Source of the DNA: CAWUFC02 sp963921335
Lineage (GTDB): Bacteria > Pseudomonadota > Gammaproteobacteria > Pseudomonadales > Halieaceae
Direction: 5' to 3'
DNA length: 64,000 bases
Assembly: GCA_963921335.3 (NCBI GenBank)
Contig: CAWUFC020000002.1
Location: forward strand, 1,736,001 to 1,800,000
Shown here: piece after piece, positions 1 to 7,386 of the stretch
Layout of the letters: each line of letters starts with the position of its first letter
Numbering within the stretch: the stretch's first letter is position 1
Notes under the pieces: generated by a model
Databases searched by the model: none
Seen by the model: only the letters and a program-made list of their open reading frames with translations
Told to the model about the DNA's origin: nothing
Made by a program: the position numbers and the translations under genes

Positions 1-182
1 TGAAAGTTCTCGGCATAGACATAGGGTATGCCGTTGCCGTCACGCAGAATACGTACCGGCGCCGATAAACCAGTGATGTTCAGTTCACCTTCCGGGTCGT
101 AGGCATCAATACGCGGCAGAATGAGAGTCGCTGCCAGACCAACTCCGAGTACCAGAAACAGCAGCACTTTCATTATTTTCAT
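1..182 (-). CDS. Penicillin acylase family protein, N-terminal fragment
   Basis: Only the first 60 or so residues lie in the window; the gene runs off the left edge. The visible part starts with MKIMKVLLFLVLGVG, a hydrophobic signal or anchor segment, and then VRILRDGNGIPYVYAE. That matches the start of the alpha chain in Ntn-type penicillin/acyl-homoserine-lactone acylases, where an arginine-aspartate pair precedes G(I/V)P(H/Y)(I/V)YA. These enzymes are periplasmic amidases that cleave acyl-amide bonds. A second ATG at 173 is possible. It lies 9 bp after the Rieske gene and closes the unit that begins with the FAD monooxygenase, so it may hydrolyse an amide in the same pathway. The catalytic serine is not in view, so the family call rests on the N terminus alone. 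Confidence 0.6.
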   Translation of the reverse strand, partial: MKIMKVLLFLVLGVGLAATLILPRIDAYDPEGELNITGLSAPVRILRDGNGIPYVYAENF

Positions 183-191
183 GACGCTTCC

Positions 192-1361
192 TTATTCCAG
201 TGGCATGCCGACAAGTTCGGCAAGGTCAGTGTGATAGCGCTGCAGAATCATCTCGTTGCGACCGAAGACAACAGGTGTAGCCTGCGGCGCAGAGCTGTAG
301 TTCTGCCAGAGCGAACGCGCCATGTGAAAGTCTTCTGTCCGCACAATATGCAAAACGTGGTCATGCAGTGCCTGAAACGCCTCATCAGCCTCAGCGCTGG
401 CTCCGGCAGGCTTGCAGGTTGTGGAAAGGGCCAGCGCCTGACCAGGATTGCTGCCGGGAAATAATCTAAACATGGCGAATACCGGGGTCTGCCCATCAAT
501 CGCATCGGCAAAAGTGAATGTGGTATTGGGGAACAGATAGTGCACCGCACTGTAGTGTGACTGGGGCCACTCCGCTTCCGGTTTGCCCACACAATCCAGC
601 ATATATCGATTGGGGCCGCTGTAACGATGATGCCGACCAAAACTGTCATCAATGGCGACCAGGGGTACCAACTGTGGCGCCAGCGTCTCTGGGTGTGTAG
701 CCGGCACATGGTAAGACTCGCAGAAGGTATCCAGCGCCATCTTCCAATTACTGTCGACCTCAAGCGCATCCCGGGCTACCAGGCTGGCCTGATCAAGTTC
801 CATGGCCGCGATTAGATCGGCCATTGGACCGAGAAATTCACGTGCCTCAAACTCCGGCGCAGCGGGATCCGCACAAACAAAAATCAGTCCCGCCCATTCA
901 CTGACGGGCACCCTGTGCAGCGATCGCGCCTCATCTGGATCAAAGGCATCGTCACGGGGACGCGACAATAAATGCCCGTCCAAACCAAAACGCCAACCGT
1001 GATAAGGGCATACAAATGCATCGCCACGGCTGGTAGCGGCAAGTTTCATGCCTCGGTGGACACAGCGATTAAGAAAGGCGGCGAGGCTACCGTCGTTCTG
1101 CCGCACCAACAGGATTGAAGGTCCCGCTGCTTCAAACACCAGGCTATCGCCTGCTTCGGTCAACTCGCAGGACATCGCTGCCAGCAGTGGACTGTTGAGA
1201 AAAACCTTCTGCTTTTCCAGCGCAAAGCGCCGCTCACAAACATAGTTACTGCTGCTGATTGTTAGGCTCTGTGGCTGCAGGTCTGCCTCGCGGTCGGCGA
1301 CCCGCTGCACCAGTCGACGTCGCATTTGCAACCACTCTTCCTGCAACAAGTCGCTAGCCAT
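192..1361 (-). CDS. Rieske 2Fe-2S aromatic ring-hydroxylating oxygenase, alpha subunit
   Basis: Oxygenase component that activates O2 at a mononuclear iron fed by a Rieske cluster. Cluster ligands are visible as C100-x-H102 (NRCVHRG) and C118-x2-H121 (CPYHGW). The non-heme iron site is in DTFCESYHVPATH, the usual N-W-K...E-x2-Y-H-x4-H pattern of ring-hydroxylating dioxygenase alpha subunits. The longer frame begins upstream, but ATG 1361 is chosen because AGGAACGG sits 6 nt before it; it overlaps the stop of the DUF1214 gene by 8 bp. No beta subunit, ferredoxin or reductase is adjacent, so it probably works as a homo-oligomer with electron carriers encoded elsewhere. The substrate cannot be read from sequence. 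Confidence 0.85.
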   Translation of the reverse strand: MASDLLQEEWLQMRRRLVQRVADREADLQPQSLTISSSNYVCERRFALEKQKVFLNSPLLAAMSCELTEAGDSLVFEAAGPSILLVRQNDGSLAAFLNRCVHRGMKLAATSRGDAFVCPYHGWRFGLDGHLLSRPRDDAFDPDEARSLHRVPVSEWAGLIFVCADPAAPEFEAREFLGPMADLIAAMELDQASLVARDALEVDSNWKMALDTFCESYHVPATHPETLAPQLVPLVAIDDSFGRHHRYSGPNRYMLDCVGKPEAEWPQSHYSAVHYLFPNTTFTFADAIDGQTPVFAMFRLFPGSNPGQALALSTTCKPAGASAEADEAFQALHDHVLHIVRTEDFHMARSLWQNYSSAPQATPVVFGRNEMILQRYHTDLAELVGMPLE

Positions 1362-2655
1362 TAAACCGTTCCTGGACATTGGCGCGCCTGCGCTGAATCT
1401 GGCTGCGGCGCTGCTCGGCGCTGAATTCGGTAACATCATCCGGCAGAAGTTCACGCAGCCTGGAAAACTCGACCAGTTCCGCTTGCGGATGCAGCGATTC
1501 GGGCAGCGCCATCTTTAGCCCCTGCCAGCGCAAGAAGATAAGCCCGCGTCGGTGGCCTTCTGTGTCCAGCCAGTTCTGGATACCCGGGTCCCGATGGGAA
1601 ACAACGGCATAACAGCGATCGTCGCCACTGCAAAACATCTGGTCGAGTGACAGTGAACTGGTGTGCGTCTCATAGTCGAGGCTGGTAAACCACAGATTGC
1701 CAAGCTGTATTGACTGGTAGCTGGCAGCGCTGGGAGCCACTGAAATGACGAGGGCCTGGTCATTATCCAGCTCGTAGGATCCGAACGCCGAGTACTGACC
1801 CACCAGGCCACCCTCGGTTGCGCGCGGCGCTGATACGTCATTGCGTTCAGACAAGGACCAGATTCTATTGGCGAAGCTGAACCAGGTGGCGCTGGCGTCG
1901 AACAGGTTTACGGACAGTTCCCTCAAGTTATTGGCCATGCGCACAGGACTTAGCGGCGTGCTGTGCTCGCCCTCCCCACCTATGCGTTCGATACGCAGTT
2001 GACCGGGGCGCTCTGCAGACCAATCACTGTGCGTATACCGCACCAACAGTGTTTGGGCGCCATCACCGTTCGGCAACCAGTTGACCCCGGCCGGAGGCTG
2101 CTGTCGACTGACAATAAGCTCGAAGCTGCCATCGTCCTCGAACACCATATCCTGGTCATACAAAACACTGATATTGGTACTGCTACCCGCCCCACGCACG
2201 CCGGGCACGCCCACCACAAGCTGCAAGATCATGCTGCGGCTGCTGCCCCGCGTTCCAATGATCCGGTACTCCGCGTCATCTCTGATCTGGGCGGTATAGT
2301 AGTTATTGTCAGGGTTCTCCAGTCCACGCTTGCCGGACCAGTCCACCGCGCGCATAAATCGGGGGTGTTCCGGATCCGACAAAGCAGCAACCTTTATGGC
2401 ATTACTAAGACCGTAAAGAATGCTGCGATAGGCCTCTGCCCTCTCCTGATCATCGACGAAAAACTCACTGCTGCGAAACAGCTCACGGGTTTGCTGCAGG
2501 GAAGTAATAAAGTCCTGCCAGGCCTCATCCAACGGATCATCCTGCAACACGGTTCCAGGCTCAAACACGGGAGGCGGCGCCGTTAAACGACCGGCAGTGA
2601 AAGCGGCGATCAGGCCCAGGAGCAGCAGCGCAACTATTATTGTTTTTGTGACCAT
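1354..2655 (-). CDS. DUF1214 domain protein, membrane-anchored
   Basis: 433 residues. An N-terminal hydrophobic helix (TIIVALLLLGLIAAF) suggests export or anchoring. The C-terminal half carries features of the DUF1214 family: a YQSIQLGNLWFTSLDYETH stretch and the motif PGIQNWLDTEGHRRGLIFLR near the end. DUF1214/DUF1254 proteins are often found near catabolic genes, but their biochemical role is not settled. ATG 2655 is chosen rather than the further-upstream frame start because it follows the GNAT stop by 13 bp and gives a clean signal segment. It is in one unit with the FAD monooxygenase, GNAT and Rieske genes. I assign the family only, not a function. Confidence 0.65.
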   Translation of the reverse strand: MVTKTIIVALLLLGLIAAFTAGRLTAPPPVFEPGTVLQDDPLDEAWQDFITSLQQTRELFRSSEFFVDDQERAEAYRSILYGLSNAIKVAALSDPEHPRFMRAVDWSGKRGLENPDNNYYTAQIRDDAEYRIIGTRGSSRSMILQLVVGVPGVRGAGSSTNISVLYDQDMVFEDDGSFELIVSRQQPPAGVNWLPNGDGAQTLLVRYTHSDWSAERPGQLRIERIGGEGEHSTPLSPVRMANNLRELSVNLFDASATWFSFANRIWSLSERNDVSAPRATEGGLVGQYSAFGSYELDNDQALVISVAPSAASYQSIQLGNLWFTSLDYETHTSSLSLDQMFCSGDDRCYAVVSHRDPGIQNWLDTEGHRRGLIFLRWQGLKMALPESLHPQAELVEFSRLRELLPDDVTEFSAEQRRSQIQRRRANVQERFNG

Positions 2656-2668
2656 GGCTCGGCACACA

Positions 2669-3178
2669 TTACAGCATGACCTGCCAGTAACCAACATCTA
2701 TCCGGCGCCCAAACTTGTGCCCCACCTCTGCAAAATGAGCGACCTTGCCAAAACCCAGCTTCTCATGAAGCGCGACGCTGGCGTCATTGGGCAGTGCGAT
2801 ACCACCCATGGCAGTGTGCATACCCGCATCGCGTAAATGATCGAGCAGAGCACCGTAAAGCAGTGCACCGCGGCCATGGCCTACCAGGCCCTGACGAAGA
2901 TAGATGGTTGTCTCAACGCTGTGCCGATAAGCACTGCGGAATTTCCAGCGCACGGCGCAGGCGTAGCCCTCAAGCTGGTCCGGGCCCGCGAGTACCAGCC
3001 AGGGCAATCCCCAGCCTGCCACATCCTGCACCCGCCGACCCATTTCGTCAGCATCGACCGGCTCTTCCTCAAAGGTCGTGACCGTATTGATCACATAGTG
3101 GTTGTAAATATCGGCCAGCGCGGCGTAGTCGCCCGACTGGGCGGCGCGAACTGTCGAATGTTCACTGACGGTAACCAT
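2669..3178 (-). CDS. GNAT N-acetyltransferase, phosphinothricin acetyltransferase-like
   Basis: 169-residue GNAT-fold protein. The start (VRAAQSGDYAALADIYNHYV) and the motif TTFEEEP are typical of the Pat/MddA group, which acetylates small amines such as phosphinothricin or methionine sulfone/sulfoximine. The acetyl-CoA pyrophosphate loop is seen as LVGHGRGALLYGALLDHL, and the C terminus has GGIALPNDASVALHEKLGF, the usual beta4/alpha4 elements. It lies 31 bp downstream of the FAD monooxygenase and 13 bp upstream of the DUF1214 gene, so it is very likely co-transcribed. Whether it detoxifies an amine product of the pathway or is a passenger cannot be told. Confidence 0.8.
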   Translation of the reverse strand: MVTVSEHSTVRAAQSGDYAALADIYNHYVINTVTTFEEEPVDADEMGRRVQDVAGWGLPWLVLAGPDQLEGYACAVRWKFRSAYRHSVETTIYLRQGLVGHGRGALLYGALLDHLRDAGMHTAMGGIALPNDASVALHEKLGFGKVAHFAEVGHKFGRRIDVGYWQVML

Positions 3179-3209
3179 ACCGTCAGTATAGTTGTTGCCG
3201 TGTTGTGCT

Positions 3210-4415
3210 TCAGGCGACCTTGAGGCTATCGCGCAGGCAATTAATCATGGCGCGCTCCATCACAAAGGCCTTGGCTTTTTCTGGATCAGCGGCGGTATCC
3301 ATGAGATCGCGTTGGCGCTTGGCCTGGATATCAGGATCGGTGGACTCCATCAGCTTCTTGTTGTTGATGGTGTGCTCCTGCACAAACTGCACAGCCAGTT
3401 CACGGCGCTGGCGGTCATAGTGTGCGAGTCGGTCAGCCACATCCTCGCCATCCTCAATAATCGCCACCAGTTTCTCGGCCAAATTAACCGCATCGTGAAT
3501 GCCACCGTTCATACCCATACCACCCAGGGGATTATTGATATGGCAGGCATCACCTACCAGGACAACTCGGCCCTGGAAGTAGCTCTCTGCGACACGCTGG
3601 TGCACGTGATACAGGGTCCGGTGACCGATATTGTAGTCACCATCTTTTGCCCAAAGGTGCTGCAGACGTTCCTGCAGGTAGTCGTCGCTGAGGTACATGT
3701 CCTCGTCAGTCTGCGCTGGATCGGTGGGCCAGAGCACCCGCCAGAGCTTGTCGGTGCGCAAAATGACGCACCACTCTTCCGGATCGGCGACGTAGTTCAC
3801 CCATGACAGGTTGTCGAATACTTCTTCAAAGGGAAAGTCGGTGGAAGCCACCAGAAACTTTTCGTCGTAGGTAAAACCGCCGTAGTCGATACCGGCTGCC
3901 TTGCGAACATTACTGGAGGCACCATCGGCGCCAATCAGGAAGCTGCCCCGGATCGTCTCGTGCCCGGAGGGGGTCTCCACCACCACATCGACGCCGGAAG
4001 CATCCTGGGAGAAGCCCGTGACCTGGCACTGGTAACGCAGCTCGGCGCTGTCGTAATCCTTTAGCATGCGGGCAATGAGATGGGTCATCTCGTACTGCTC
4101 GAGCTGCAAGCGGAAAGGAAACAGGGTTTCGTCGGCAATCACCGACATATCAAACTCAGCGACCTCGCCAGTGCGGCGGTCGCGGTATTGATAGCGCTCT
4201 ACCTTCAGCCCCTGGGCAATCATGGGCGCCGCGACACCCAATTCATTGAGCATCTCCAGAGAAGGCGGGTGAAAGGTAGAGGCCCGCAGGTCGATGGGCA
4301 GGGTTTCCTCGCGCTCCAGCAACAGAACGGGAATATCCCGCCGCGCCAGGGACAGGGCCAGGACGGTGCCAGCGGGGCCGGCTCCGGCAATAATGACAGG
4401 GGCTGTATCAGACAT
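3210..4415 (-). CDS. FAD-dependent aromatic monooxygenase (PHBH/MhpA class)
   Basis: Class A flavoprotein monooxygenase of about 401 residues. The Rossmann dinucleotide motif GAGPAG is at residues 11-16 after a hydrophobic beta strand, and the second FAD/NAD(P) signature is in VVLVGDACHINNPLGGMGMN, close to the canonical GD-x6-P-x-G-x-G-x-N. Middle segment LIGADGASSNVRKAAG is the DG motif. Such enzymes hydroxylate phenolic or heteroaromatic rings using NAD(P)H. A GTG at 4430 would add five residues; ATG 4415 is preferred because the FAD motif then sits at the usual distance from the N terminus. First gene of a five-gene unit; the shared operator-like dyad lies about 30 bp upstream (4446-4470). 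Confidence 0.85.
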   Translation of the reverse strand: MSDTAPVIIAGAGPAGTVLALSLARRDIPVLLLEREETLPIDLRASTFHPPSLEMLNELGVAAPMIAQGLKVERYQYRDRRTGEVAEFDMSVIADETLFPFRLQLEQYEMTHLIARMLKDYDSAELRYQCQVTGFSQDASGVDVVVETPSGHETIRGSFLIGADGASSNVRKAAGIDYGGFTYDEKFLVASTDFPFEEVFDNLSWVNYVADPEEWCVILRTDKLWRVLWPTDPAQTDEDMYLSDDYLQERLQHLWAKDGDYNIGHRTLYHVHQRVAESYFQGRVVLVGDACHINNPLGGMGMNGGIHDAVNLAEKLVAIIEDGEDVADRLAHYDRQRRELAVQFVQEHTINNKKLMESTDPDIQAKRQRDLMDTAADPEKAKAFVMERAMINCLRDSLKVA

Positions 4416-4445
4416 GGTTATCGTATTCACTCACAAGATGGCTAA

Positions 4446-4470
4446 ATGATATAACAATATATCTTTTGAT
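4446..4470. promoter_or_regulatory. Operator-like dyad, copy A
   Basis: ATGATATAACAATATATC followed by TTTTGAT. The inner arms GATATA and TATATC form an inverted repeat with a 4-nt spacer. Positions 4443-4463 are identical to 34519-34539, in front of an RCC-reductase-like gene. It lies about 30 bp upstream of the FAD monooxygenase ATG, a usual place for a repressor site. Seen directly; binding protein unknown. Confidence 0.6.
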
Positions 4471-4549
4471 GCAGCATCACTGGATAGGCAATTCGCCTGG
4501 ACTTGAGTCAGATCAACGTCACCCTCTCAACAGGAACCAAATCAGGCAG

Positions 4550-5446
4550 TCAGCGGGCCGCCTGTATCAGTTCGATGAGTTCACCGCCGGCGCCTCGACA
4601 GACCACGACCTGCTGTCCGTGATACATCCGGCCCTCCAATGAGGCCGCTGGGGATACCGTGCTCATATCGAGGCGGGCGACATCATCATAAACGAAGCTG
4701 ACCATGGCGATCCCGGCGGGAAAGCCGCCACTCGCTGGCGGCCGCGGCTTGGCGACCCCCAACTGATCTATCTCGACCATGCAGGCCCCCTCCAGTTGCA
4801 CGGTCGCCACAGGATGCTCCAGGTCCGGGTCCAAGCCATGGGCTTTATTCACAGAGCTGATGCGGGTTTCAAATTCCCAGGTCTGACTGGCGCCAAGCCG
4901 GTTATAGACGGCAATGCCCTCCTCCCGGCGCAAGCAGCTGCTCACAGGAATGAACAAACGATCCACCGAACAGCGGGCCTGTGGAATATTGAAGGGAGCG
5001 ACAACGGCGTTGACCTGGGTCAGGTAAAGCACTTCTCCGGCCGGTCCGATGACCTGCATCGCCCGAATATCATCGCTGACATCCAGCGCCGCCGGGGGGC
5101 GAAAAATCTCGAATGGCAAGTCCTGCAACCGCTGGTGCAAGGCATCAACATCCTCAACCAGCACTTCCAGGGCCATCCAGCCCAGCTCCTTGAAAGGTTT
5201 GGCAGGCACCACATCAGGGCCGTGAATAATCCTGACCCAGGGGAAACCACTGTTTGATTGCAGCGTCACGATACGCTGCCCGGCCATTTGAGGTTTACCC
5301 CACAGGCGGGCCTGCTGGTCGCTGATCAGGGTATCTTCCAGAACCGAGGTATCGAGGTATTCCTGGTAGGCCGCTACGGCGGCATCACAGTCGCGCGCGA
5401 CCAAGGTGCCCGTCAGGCTGGGACCCAGTGGTATGCGGGCACTCAC
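4550..5446 (-). CDS. VOC (glyoxalase/bleomycin resistance) family protein, two-domain
   Basis: 298 residues with two vicinal-oxygen-chelate modules: an N-terminal one (LTGTLVARDCDAAVAAYQEY, then GWMALEVLVEDVDALHQRL) and a C-terminal one from about residue 155 (RLFIPVSSCLRREEGIAVYN). This beta-alpha-beta-beta-beta fold serves extradiol dioxygenases, glyoxalases, epimerases and binding proteins, so the reaction cannot be fixed. Obvious metal-ligand His/Glu triads are not clear in either half; it may be a non-catalytic or altered member. It starts 12 bp after the GntR regulator gene and is probably co-transcribed with it. Confidence 0.7.
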   Translation of the reverse strand: MSARIPLGPSLTGTLVARDCDAAVAAYQEYLDTSVLEDTLISDQQARLWGKPQMAGQRIVTLQSNSGFPWVRIIHGPDVVPAKPFKELGWMALEVLVEDVDALHQRLQDLPFEIFRPPAALDVSDDIRAMQVIGPAGEVLYLTQVNAVVAPFNIPQARCSVDRLFIPVSSCLRREEGIAVYNRLGASQTWEFETRISSVNKAHGLDPDLEHPVATVQLEGACMVEIDQLGVAKPRPPASGGFPAGIAMVSFVYDDVARLDMSTVSPAASLEGRMYHGQQVVVCRGAGGELIELIQAAR

Positions 5447-5458
5447 GAGGGCTTGGCG

Positions 5459-6244
5459 TCAGGAGCGATAATCATCCATGCTCATGCTCATGCGGTACTG
5501 GAAACGCTTGGGATGATAGTGGCAATACAAAATATCCACCAGTCTGCCATCCGCAGTGTATGAGCGCCGGGTCAGGGTCAGCACCGGCTCACCCACCTCC
5601 ATACCCAGTTCACGGGCAACAAAATCCTGGGCTGCAGTTGCCCCCAGGTATTGCTCGATTTTGTGCACCTCGATGCCGTTGTCTTTGAGAATGTCGAAGC
5701 GCACGCGCTTCTCCAGTTCTTTTTCGGTGAAGCCTTTGCGAATACCAACGGTCCAACTGATGTGGTGTGCGAATGGGGTGCCGTCATCACTGAAACGCAC
5801 CCGCACGACCCGGTGGGCTTTCTCACCACTATCGAGCCCGAGATCGACCTGTATGTCACCCGGGGGCACCAATTCCCCAACATCCAGCACCTTGACCCGG
5901 GTGTTGCGCCCCATACTGGCCAGCTTTTCCAACATCCCGGTCAGTGGTGCCTCAACGGTTTCGGGCTCATAGTGATAAGTGACGTGGGTGCCCTTCCCGC
6001 GGCGGCGCTCAACCAGCTCCTCTCCCGCCAGCTCGTCCATCGCCCGTTTGGCAGTGATGCGGGAAACAGCGAATGCCTCCGCCAGCTGCTGTTCAGTAGG
6101 CATTTGCGTGCCATTGGGTATGGAGCCATCAAGAATACGATTCTTGAGCAGCGTGTACATCTGGTAATAGAGTGGTGTTGGAGCTTCACTCTGCAAGGAG
6201 CCAAGGTCCCGCTCGCTGAAAAGGGTGCTGATAACAGAATTCAT
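5459..6244 (-). CDS. GntR-family transcriptional regulator with UTRA ligand domain (HutC subfamily)
   Basis: 261 residues. N-terminal winged helix-turn-helix from about residue 22 (PLYYQMYTLLKNRILDG, PTEQQLAEAFAVSRITAKRA, GKGTHVTY), followed by a UTRA effector domain, the HutC-type architecture. ATG 6244 is chosen over the upstream GTG 6253 because AAGAG lies about 9 nt before it. It is divergent from the TRAP binding protein gene, with a degenerate copy of the operator-like dyad between them. It is the only one-component repressor-type regulator inside the catabolic part of the window, which makes it the best local candidate for reading the recurrent dyad. That link is inference. Confidence 0.88.
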   Translation of the reverse strand: MNSVISTLFSERDLGSLQSEAPTPLYYQMYTLLKNRILDGSIPNGTQMPTEQQLAEAFAVSRITAKRAMDELAGEELVERRRGKGTHVTYHYEPETVEAPLTGMLEKLASMGRNTRVKVLDVGELVPPGDIQVDLGLDSGEKAHRVVRVRFSDDGTPFAHHISWTVGIRKGFTEKELEKRVRFDILKDNGIEVHKIEQYLGATAAQDFVARELGMEVGEPVLTLTRRSYTADGRLVDILYCHYHPKRFQYRMSMSMDDYRS

Positions 6245-6272
6245 TGGTTTCACTCTTGGGCCAGTTACCCTA

Positions 6273-6296
6273 ATGATAATCTATTATGTCTTTTAC
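6273..6296. promoter_or_regulatory. Degenerate copy of the operator-like dyad (copy H)
   Basis: ATGATAATCTATTATGTCTTTT resembles ATGATATAACAATATATCTTTT with several mismatches. It lies in the short GntR-TRAP divergent intergenic region and runs into the annotated TRAP start codon. Weak match, listed because its position would suit autoregulation by the GntR protein. Confidence 0.25.
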
Positions 6297-7386
6297 TAGA
6301 AAGAGTGAGGTAGCAGCAATTCTCAGCAAGTTGACCAAAATCAGCGCCTGCCTGTTGCTGCTAAGCAGTCCAGCAAGTCTGGGCGAAGTGACAGTGCGGG
6401 TTGCCGCAACCACAGCCCCGGGCACTCCATGGTACGACAGCTGGATGCACTTTAAACAGGCATTGGCAACATCCAAAGCCGACTTGGAGCCTCGTTTCTA
6501 TCTTGCAGGCCAGCTCGGCAGCGAAGAATCCGCCCTGTCTCAACTGCGTCGAGGCCGCATACAACTGGCGGGTGTATCACTACAGGGGGCATCTTCTGTA
6601 GTGCCGGAGCTGGGATTGTTGATGAGCCCTTACCTGTTTGCCAGCTACCGGGAGGTAGACTGCAGCATGGACGGGTTCCTGCTACAGGCGTTCGACAAAC
6701 TGTTCGCCGACAAGGGTTTAATTTTGCTGAGCTGGGCCGAGGTTGGGTGGACCAATCTGTACTTTAACCGGGCAGTTGCCGAACCCGCTGACAGCGAGGG
6801 TCTTAAGCTGCGCTCAAGCAATGCCCTGGCGTCCCAGCTGCTGGTGCAATCCATCGGTGCCGACATGGTGCCCCTGCCCTTTCAGGACATCATGCCCTCA
6901 CTGCAAACCGGTCTGATACAGGGCGGCGAGAGTGGCACCATTTTTTATGCGCTAACTGGTTTGCCAGCACAGGCACCCCATCTCACCCTGACCCGTCATG
7001 CTTTCGACACCGGGATGTATCTCGCTAACCGACAGTGGTTTGAGACGCTGTCGAGCAGGCAACAGGATTCCCTGCGCCAAAGCCTGATGCCCGCCAATGC
7101 GTTTCGCGAGCTGGTGCGACAGTATGAGGTCGCGATACTCGATCAGCCAGACCACTATGGTATCGAGGTGTATCAACCCAACAACGGGGAGTTACAGGCA
7201 TGGCGGTCAGCGACTGCCAACAACCGTCTGACACTGGCGCAGAAAATCGGTGGTGACAGTGCTGCGCTGCTGGAAGTTCTGGAAGAAGCGGGACGTGAGT
7301 GTCGTCAGGACATGCTCAAAGCAGGAACAAGGTCAGCACAGGCAGCTGTGCCACAATCACCAGGCCTAACAACATCAGTCCAATGA
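6286..7386 (+). CDS. TRAP transporter solute-binding protein (DctP family)
   Basis: Periplasmic substrate-binding subunit, 366 residues if ATG 6286 is used. It has a hydrophobic signal segment (KISACLLLLSSPASLGEV), the mature start VTVRVAATTAPGTPWY, and the DctP landmarks PYLFASYREVDC, LKLRSSNALASQLLVQSIGA and PLPFQDIMPSLQTGLIQG. The arginine after LKL is the usual carboxylate clamp, so an organic acid ligand is likely. ATG 6286 lacks a Shine-Dalgarno; TTG 6331 would give a more compact signal peptide. It is divergent from GntR and convergent with the TRAP permease genes. Its last 71 bp overlap the end of dctM on the other strand, an unusual split arrangement. Confidence 0.88.
   Translation: MSFTRKSEVAAILSKLTKISACLLLLSSPASLGEVTVRVAATTAPGTPWYDSWMHFKQALATSKADLEPRFYLAGQLGSEESALSQLRRGRIQLAGVSLQGASSVVPELGLLMSPYLFASYREVDCSMDGFLLQAFDKLFADKGLILLSWAEVGWTNLYFNRAVAEPADSEGLKLRSSNALASQLLVQSIGADMVPLPFQDIMPSLQTGLIQGGESGTIFYALTGLPAQAPHLTLTRHAFDTGMYLANRQWFETLSSRQQDSLRQSLMPANAFRELVRQYEVAILDQPDHYGIEVYQPNNGELQAWRSATANNRLTLAQKIGGDSAALLEVLEEAGRECRQDMLKAGTRSAQAAVPQSPGLTTSVQ

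Noticed and set aside
3192..3806. 204-residue plus-strand frame opposite the FAD monooxygenase
   Set aside because: No start signals or domains; the monooxygenase on the other strand has both flavin motifs.
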